Shown here: in pieces, positions 57,991 through 64,000 of the stretch
How positions within the stretch are numbered: the stretch's first letter is position 1
Layout: the number at the start of each line of letters is the position of its first letter
From: Kingdonia uniflora
Taxonomy: Eukaryota > Streptophyta > Magnoliopsida > Ranunculales > Circaeasteraceae
Reading direction: 5' to 3'
Assembly (NCBI GenBank): GCA_014058105.1
Contig: JACGCM010001548.1
Coordinates: 1-64,000, forward strand
DNA: 64,000 bases
Made by a program: the position numbers and the translations under genes
The notes under the pieces: model-generated
What the model was told of the DNA's origin: nothing
What the model saw: the letters and a program-made list of their open reading frames with translations, nothing else
Database searches by the model: none

Positions 57991-58215
57991 GATGTAGCAC
58001 ATCCCTAGATAGGATGTTTCCCACAGTAGTTGGCCCCTATCTCTTTAGTTCTATAAAGAGGGCTCTCTATTATTTTCCAGCAGTTAGTTTTGTTTAAGGA
58101 AAGTGGAGTTGAAACTTGAAAGTTAGGGATATTGAGAGAACCTAATTTCTCCCTAAAATGATTTGTGATTGGTCTTTTCTTGATTATTCCGCTTCCGCCT
58201 AATCAGTTTCTACCA
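57990..58215 (+). repeat. Chromovirus 3' LTR
   Basis: 226 bp copy of the 5' LTR with scattered substitutions. Confidence 0.9.
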
Positions 58216-59404
58216 GATTCACCTCCAACGGAGGCCGTTCACCAGACTTTATCCTCATTTACCCAAATGATGATTGCCGAGGTTCTCACATGACCTACGG
58301 ATTAATCGGAAAATGGTGATAAAGAAGAAAATATTAAGTCGAGTTGAGAAGGTCAGAGGGGAGGGAGGAGAGTGACAAAATGGAGAGTTTTAACTCTTAA
58401 CAACAGGGGAAGAGGTTTTTGTGGATTGAGTTATTTTCTTTGTAGGGGCATATTTGGTAATTTACGAGGGACGACAAAACCTCACTTAGCTTATCCAGCT
58501 CTAAGAAGGGATTCCCTCTTAATAGTAGAGATAATTAAACTTCGGTCTTCCAAGTTAACATCTGTCAATTACCAGGTATCCAATAACATTCTGTACATGA
58601 ATATGAGGTCAAACAAAAACAAGCTTAGGAGTACTAAATTTGATTTTGAATGGGGATAGAAGTGAGTTTTGTTAGAAAACTGTCTTTCTTCTAAATGGAG
58701 TTGTGAAAAGAGAAAGTATAAGAGGCCAAGAGCTATTTTTTAAGATGAATAGTCTAGTTATTTCTCAAGTTAATATGTGAGGTTTTGAAGAAAACACAAC
58801 ACTATCTAAAATGGAATGCACGTTTAAAACACGAATTTCACATTTTCTGAACGTGTTGGGTTTAAATTGTTTCTAAGCCGTGTTTAAGTTAAACACTTAT
58901 CACAAGTTCTTATCAATAAGCTGCAGTTCCTGGCATCAGAACCTAAGCCACGGTCCATATGAATGGAATCGTGTTTTTTCTTTCCACATGGTATCAGTTA
59001 ACTGATGGGTAGACACTTAATCAGACATGGTTGAACAAGGCGGTGCTTTGCGGCTTGCGCAATTTATTTTGCGGTGGTGACCTGGTAGAGGTACACATCA
59101 GTCATTTTATATAAGCTCCCGTGCCGTAGATGTAGGGGTTAAAGTCGACCTTAGCATACGAAATTTTAGGGGCAGCCACTTTGAATACATTATATTTGTG
59201 TATGATTCTTTCAATCCCCTAAAGCAAGGCATGTCCTTCAGGTCCTTGGAAATACTATATGCTGCAAACAGCTTGTATCGATCACTCTAAAACAAGTTAT
59301 GTTAATGCTTTATCTGATTTTTATTATTTTCATTCTTTTCCCAATTTCAATTGCTGAATTTTTTTTGGACATTTATTTCTTGTATCCGCGTAAAATATTT
59401 GCAG
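58216..59404 (+). other. End of intron 3, including the rest of the split SINE
   Basis: The first part (gattcacctccaacggaggc...) probably belongs to the SINE begun at 52170; its tail cannot be placed. The rest is AT-rich intron and ends with a pyrimidine-rich stretch and the ttgcag acceptor at 59399-59404. Confidence 0.5.
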
Positions 59405-59723
59405 CAATGAGACAAGGATAAAAATAGGGGTTGGAGTGCGGATGAGGTGGCAAAGGCGCAATGAGAAAATAGTGCTGCAGGAAACCTGCTGTTTGGAATG
59501 GCAGAATTTGATTGCAGAAGCTTGTAGAAGAGGGTCCAAAGGTGAAATTGAACTGCAGTGGAACTCATACATGATCTTAGATAAGCAGATGGAGCGGGAG
59601 TGGTCCGAGAGCATTGAGGAGATGAACTCAACACTGAAGCTAAAGGCCAACAGGAGTGCACCCAAGTCCCCTGAGCAGCGGAAAAAGATCTCTGAGGCCA
59701 TATCTGCTAAATGGGCTGATCCA
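59405..59723 (+). CDS. NUMOD3-motif protein gene, exon 4
   Basis: A 319 bp exon. It completes Ser, then reads NETRIKIGVGVRMRWQRRNE, QETCCLEWQNLIAEACRRGS, ELQWNSYMILDKQMEREW and SPEQRKKISEAISAKWADP. The basic repeat (RKKISEAISAKW) resembles the helix after the NUMOD3 motif and may be another DNA-contact element. The donor is gtaagt after a phase 0 codon. Confidence 0.9.
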
Positions 59724-61575
59724 GTAAGTGACAATTTGGATTTCAAATACATGTGGCATGCTTCAATTATCTTAGGATAACTACATCATATCTAAGAGTG
59801 TCTGTTGTTTCCCCAAATGCAATCTCATGCCACACTTACCACAATGATCCACGAGTAAAACAGTCTGAAATGGCACTCTTCAATCCATGGGTAAAAGATT
59901 CTTTAATAAATCTCTCCCTAATTTTGGTGTAAATTTGTTATTAAAATCAATTTGTGCAGCTATGTAGTGTACGCATTGCACTCCACTAGCCGTGGTTTGT
60001 GTCCTATCTAAGAAATGGTGTTTGCTGTTTTGCGACTTCGATAATCTAGCTACTATTTGACTTAGAATTACCTGACCTTTCTTATTCGCTTACTATTTGA
60101 ATTTAACTAGTATACCGGGTGCCGGTGGGACCGACCGCTAAGTTTTTTATTTCAATGATTTTCCAATACATGTATTAAACAATGAAAATGAAGAAAGTTA
60201 TTTAAATATAATAATGAGCAAAACGATTTGCCCAATCAATAACATATGTTCGTCCAAAATGAATACCATGTTCTATGTAGTACAGAAAAAGAAAAAGAGA
60301 AAAAGAAAATGACTTAGCAATCGACATATGAGTAATCTACCCCTAAAAGAAAGGAAAAGGCCATATTAGATTTATGGAGACTAAAGAGGAAATCCTGTGT
60401 AGTTATGGCATTAATCTTGATATAAGCATCCATTAAATATTTTTTTGGTGTAAGCATCATAAAAGAATTCATTAACTTTTTTGAAACAAACAGGGCCCAA
60501 GTTACCCATCTATCTCCAATTTCTGTAGCACTTTTACAGACCTCACTACCTTAGCCAATAAGCCATGTCTCCAAGCAAATCAATACCTTACTTTTTTCTC
60601 TTCATCCTTATCCCTCCCCCCCCCCCCCCCCCCCCCCTTAACAAAATTTCTAGACTTCATGGGTTTGAATCTTTAAACCTTATATCCAACAATTTATTCA
60701 TCTAACAACGAAGATCATTCATTAGTTTTAGATCCTTAAAAGTTCTTTAATTTTAGAGTTGGATTAAATTTCTTGGTTTCTGCATTTTTGAGTTCATGAT
60801 ATTTTAGGGAGAAATTACATAAGAATTAAGAATCCACACCTGCAACGTATACTGTAGAGAGATAGAGATAGAGATAGAGTTGCAGATTGAGGATGGTGTT
60901 GAAGATAGCAGTTTATCGTGGAAGGAGACGAAGATGAGGGAGTGAAAAGTGGAATTAGTTGTATGTAACTGAATCTGGGAGTATGTTTCTTTTCGCAAAC
61001 GTTCAAATCTTTATGTGTAGTTGGTAAAAACAAATATGTGGAGGGGCATATTTGAGATAAAAATTGTTTAGTCAGTCAGATAAACCAAATAACCTTTCCC
61101 TATTGTAAAGAGCCCTCCCTTTGGTCGGTCTGATAAAGTGATTTTCTAATCTCCTGGTTTTGGTCAAACCTTAATTGGTGTTCCTTGTCATATTCAATCA
61201 GCCGTGGCTTGCATTCCTGCCAGAATATTTTTTTTGGTTTTTTTTTTTACAGTTTTGATAAGATATCTTCCTCTTCGTCTTTGAATTAGCTAAGCTTGTT
61301 ACTCGTTTCCAATTTGAATTCGATTGCTAGTTAACATTACTTGCTTGAATCCTCTAGGCATCATCACCGAGCACGTAATAATTGCATATAGTACAAATTT
61401 ACATTACGAAAAAATAATTACACAGTACAAATTTACATTGACATATTACATATAGTGCTCCGTTTCCGCCTAGCGCTTGTCCCGCCCCTGATAGCATAGA
61501 GCGAGATTTTTGGTCCTTTGTGTGTGCCCTGTGATAAAAATTGAGTATGAATATCATTTATATTTGTTTTACTAG
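59724..61575 (+). other. Intron 4
   Basis: 1.85 kb intron from gtaagtg to an actag acceptor. It contains a 22-base C run and an AG-rich (agagat)n-like patch near 60857. No element with clear ends was recognised. Confidence 0.7.
60616..60637. repeat. C homopolymer, 22 bases
   Basis: An uninterrupted run of 22 C in intron 4; on the other strand a G run like the one in intron 3. Confidence 0.9.
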
Positions 61576-61883
61576 GTTTACCGTGAGCGTGTTCAATCAG
61601 CACAGCTCAAGTATCATGGCACACCTGTTGGAGCAAAAAGAAGGCTAAGGAGAAAGCCAAGTGGAGATGCACAGTCCTTGAGTAGAAACCCTTTAAAGAA
61701 AAACGCAGCCTCTTCTGGTTATGAGAATGAGAGTAAGAGCCAAAGATGGTTTAGGCTAAAGAAAAACAGTGAAGCATCATACAAAGATCCCTTAATAGAT
61801 TCCAAGTTACAGATGATAAAGAATATCAGAACGCAGAGGTCGTCCATTGAAACCAATAGAACAAAAGCCGTGCAACGTGCAAA
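61576..61883 (+). CDS. NUMOD3-motif protein gene, exon 5
   Basis: A 308 bp exon in phase 0: VYRERVQSAQLKYHG, TPVGAKRRLRRKPSGD, then a basic Ser/Lys-rich stretch ending TNRTKAVQRA plus AA of a split Lys codon before gtaagt. Highly basic, consistent with a nuclear, nucleic-acid-binding protein (inference). Confidence 0.9.
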
Positions 61884-62231
61884 GTAAGTTTGTTGTTTCT
61901 CTCTTACTACTAGAATTTCTTAAATAATTAATGTTTCGAATTCTCTTCGAGGTGTTAGCAAAGTTCTCAAAAACTTATTACTTGGTTATACCCCTTGCAC
62001 AGTTTTAGTTCTTTTCAATAGCTAGTCCATGATCTGTTTTCTCTGAATTCGTCATAAATTTGCCTCTGCCCAAAATGGGAAGTTGTAACTTCAGTAACAT
62101 CTTGGGACTTGAGTTTTAAAAACAGTATGAGAACTTTCCATTTATCTTTCTTGCAAATTGTTATTTGTTTTATGAAGATGAATGAAAAATACAGTAGCCC
62201 CATTAAATACTTCTCGTTGGTTGTTACTCAG

Positions 62232-62871
62232 GCTAATGATTTCCCAAGCTGAGAAGGCTGTAGAAGTCCTTGAGATGGTTGCGGCAAAGAATCCTCGTGT
62301 ACAAGCTTCACTGGTGGAGTCCAAAAAGTTCCTTGCCAAAGCAAATGACTCTATGAAATCCATAAAAACGGGACAGACTTCATCTAGAAGAGCCAAGAGT
62401 TATGGCTACTCTTCCATTGGACGTGGTAACGGTTACGAGGAAACAGTTTCTGCAAATGGAGTCATCCAACCTAATGAAGAAGTGAATGGAACACATGTAC
62501 CTGTCTTAAATAACAATTGGAGTACCAAGAAAACAGTTTCTGCAGAAGGAAATCTCATCCAACCTAATGAAGAAGTAACTGGAACCCATGTGACCTTTTT
62601 GATTAATAAAGGGAGTACTGAAAGTTTTGGACTACGGGACTTGCTGACCAGCGGGGAACTGCTAGAATCGTATACACAGCGGGATTCAAAAGACGAGCAA
62701 ATGGTTCCTAATGAACAAGAAAAGGCTGATAAATGCCAACGTACTGTAATAAAAACCGAAGAAAAAACTAAAGTTCCAAAGGCAGAGAAATTGGTGATTT
62801 CAGATGCAAACACCGCAATCAATTGGAAATGGGTAAGGGGCAGACGCGTTGAAATGTCAGAAGACAATTAG
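62232..62871 (+). CDS. NUMOD3-motif protein gene, last exon
   Basis: A 640 bp exon after a tactcag acceptor. It completes Lys and reads LMISQAEKAVEVLEMVAAKN and SLVESKKFLAKANDSM, a helical segment, then a low-complexity acidic part. Two diverged copies of a roughly 33-residue unit (ETVSANGVIQPNEEVNGTHV and KTVSAEGNLIQPNEEVTGTH) point to a recent internal duplication. It ends INWKWVRGRRVEM...EDN and TAG at 62869-62871. The visible exons total 1791 bp including the stop, about 596 residues. Confidence 0.9.
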
Positions 62872-63200
62872 CCAATATCTAATCTTTATAGGTTGCGATA
62901 TAAATATTCTGTTCGAGCCAAAAATCAGAGATTGGCAAATAGAAATGGGCAGAGTAGATTTATTGAAAAGGCAGAAGGCATTTAGCAAATATCAAATCAG
63001 TGTTGCAGGTTTTGGATATAAAATGTTCTGTTTGAATCAGAGATCAGAGATCGAAGGTGAGTATCTGCAATAAAATATATCTTCACTCATAACATAATTC
63101 TGTCTCAGCGACTGTACGATGAGCTGAGCGAACTTTTGATAGTATATCAGTTATAGTTGCTGTATATGTTCCTGAAATTTTAAGTGAAATCAAACAGGAT
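62872..63200 (+). terminator. 3' untranslated region and poly(A) signals of the NUMOD3 gene
   Basis: Two imperfect copies of about 120 bp (from tagccaatatctaatc near 62870 and tagcaaatatcaaatc near 62983) follow the stop. An AATAAA lies at about 63070 (gcaataaaatat). Confidence 0.5.
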
Positions 63201-63379
63201 TAGCAGTAATCTCACTAAATAAATGTCTGTGCATAACTAGTAAGTCTGAGCATTATCTTATCTTGATGTATATGATCCTGTTCTAGTTTTACCCATTTCA
63301 TCCACCAGGTGAGAACATCTTGAGATCGGATATTAGGTCAGTATTGGAATAAGCATGAGCATAGAAAGGACTAGAAATT

Positions 63380-63490
63380 TTGGATAATAAGACTATTAAG
63401 AGTTTGTCAGCAATACATAGGCAAGTACATAATTATGGAGTACGGTATCGAACTATGACTTGACCAGGGTGCTCTTAGAGGCACCACATG
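63380..63490 (-). other. Possible SINE-like fragment
   Basis: On the minus strand tagttcgatacc resembles a B box, with ctctaagagcaccctgg about 25 bp before it. No tail or target duplication was found. Confidence 0.25.
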
Positions 63491-63511
63491 ATCTACATGA
63501 TTTTTTTCCCA

Positions 63512-63677
63512 TTAGTTTGAAGTTTTGATGATGGAATCCGCCGCGGCGGAATGTTTGATATGGATGTCGACGGTCTTTTCAACTTCCTCAATCTTCTTTT
63601 GTTTCTCCCCTGCCTTTTTAATCTCCTCTTCTACTTCATCTATATTCACAGTTGGAATGATGAGCGGCTTTGGACAG
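63512..63677 (-). CDS. Possible last exon of a neighbouring minus-strand gene
   Basis: From a cgcgcag acceptor at 63681-63678 the minus strand is open for about 54 codons (LIIPTVNIDEVEEEIKKAGE, then KQKKIEEVEKTVDIHIKHSA) and stops at TAA (63514-63512). The composition is coding-like and helical. I do not recognise the family. Upstream exons would lie towards or beyond 64000. Confidence 0.35.
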
Positions 63678-64000
63678 CTGCGCGGTTGGAAGATTTAAGT
63701 GTCACCGTTTTCCTCGTGTGGATTGTTAGCGGCCGCATCTCGAGCAGCTGATTGGAATCTAAGTCTCCAATTCATTTTTCAAAGATCAGAAATTTGAAGT
63801 GTTTGTAAAGCTGAGAAAGAACATGAAGGAACACTTGAATGTAGATTTTTGCTTCTGAGTGCACATGTCGCGTGGTGGCAGTCTCAACCTTCGTCTTCGG
63901 CACACTTGTCCTACTGCAAATAATAGTGCAAATAAGCTCATTCTATGTGACCTGTTTGCACTCTGTAAGGATAAAGCTTTTGGTTTTTTCATATTAGCTA

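Larger units (their letters stand above)
52243..58215 (+). mobile_element. Chromovirus (Ty3/gypsy) in intron 3
   Basis: LTRs at 52243-52469 and 57990-58215 both begin TGATGTAGCACATCCCTAG and end TTTCTACCA. The PBS tggtatcag (52473-52481) follows the first, and the purine run gaagagggagggt precedes the second. The flanks gatta and gattc are a probable target duplication. Gag, protease, RT, RNase H, integrase and a chromodomain-like tail are in order on the plus strand. A hAT-like element (54046-55449) interrupts RT. Without it the element is about 4.6 kb. Confidence 0.9.

Noticed and set aside
62433..62867. 144-codon minus-strand frame
   Set aside because: It is antisense to the last exon of the NUMOD3 gene, whose frame, splice sites and family fit are far better.
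63728..63746. Adjacent NotI-like (gcggccgc) and XhoI-like (ctcgag) sites, suggesting vector sequence
   Set aside because: The surrounding sequence is continuous, plant-like and without any cloning-vector features; two sites close together can occur by chance.

Overview
The window looks like nuclear DNA of a transposon-rich plant, most likely a eudicot. It is AT-rich, almost all recognisable protein similarity is to plant LTR retrotransposons and LINEs, and the one clear host gene has GT-AG introns and belongs to a plant family with a NUMOD3 motif. I cannot name the species. No bacterial operons, CRISPR arrays or intact tRNA/rRNA genes were seen.

Left half (1-39.7 kb): nested retroelements. 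The 3' end of a Ty1/copia element (1-2541) is split by a 1.58 kb two-LTR element lying on the minus strand (374-1951). Next comes a Tat-type Ty3/gypsy element on the plus strand (2633-28489). It has two RNase H domains and a long antisense ORF (aORF) between pol and the 3' LTR. That aORF is interrupted by a 14.6 kb Athila-like gypsy element on the minus strand (12612-27169), which itself contains an internally deleted copia element (21761-25676, TSD cacta). From 28.5 to 34.5 kb there are weakly recognisable LTR pieces. A 5 kb LINE on the minus strand follows (about 34570-39745), broken inside its reverse transcriptase by a non-coding element with 161 bp LTRs (35113-37407, TSD tctat).

Right half (39.9-62.9 kb): one host gene on the plus strand. 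Six coding exons are visible (39919-40351, 40456-40508, 44200-44237, 59405-59723, 61576-61883, 62232-62871), and all five junctions keep the reading frame. The gene is only about 1.8 kb of coding sequence but spans 23 kb because its introns have filled with foreign DNA. Intron 2 holds an antisense HSP90 retropseudogene and a tRNA-derived SINE with an 11 bp target duplication. Intron 3 (15.2 kb) holds a rearranged small-LTR element, hAT-like remnants including a BED zinc-finger fragment, a LINE 3' end, and a chromovirus (52243-58215) that seems to have landed in a SINE.

The most interesting object is inside that chromovirus: a 1404 bp hAT-like element (54046-55449) with matching termini and a perfect 8 bp target duplication, carrying a fragment of a PPR gene. 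This fits a Pack-hAT, a transposon that captured host coding sequence. A possible last exon of a neighbouring minus-strand gene lies near 63.5 kb.
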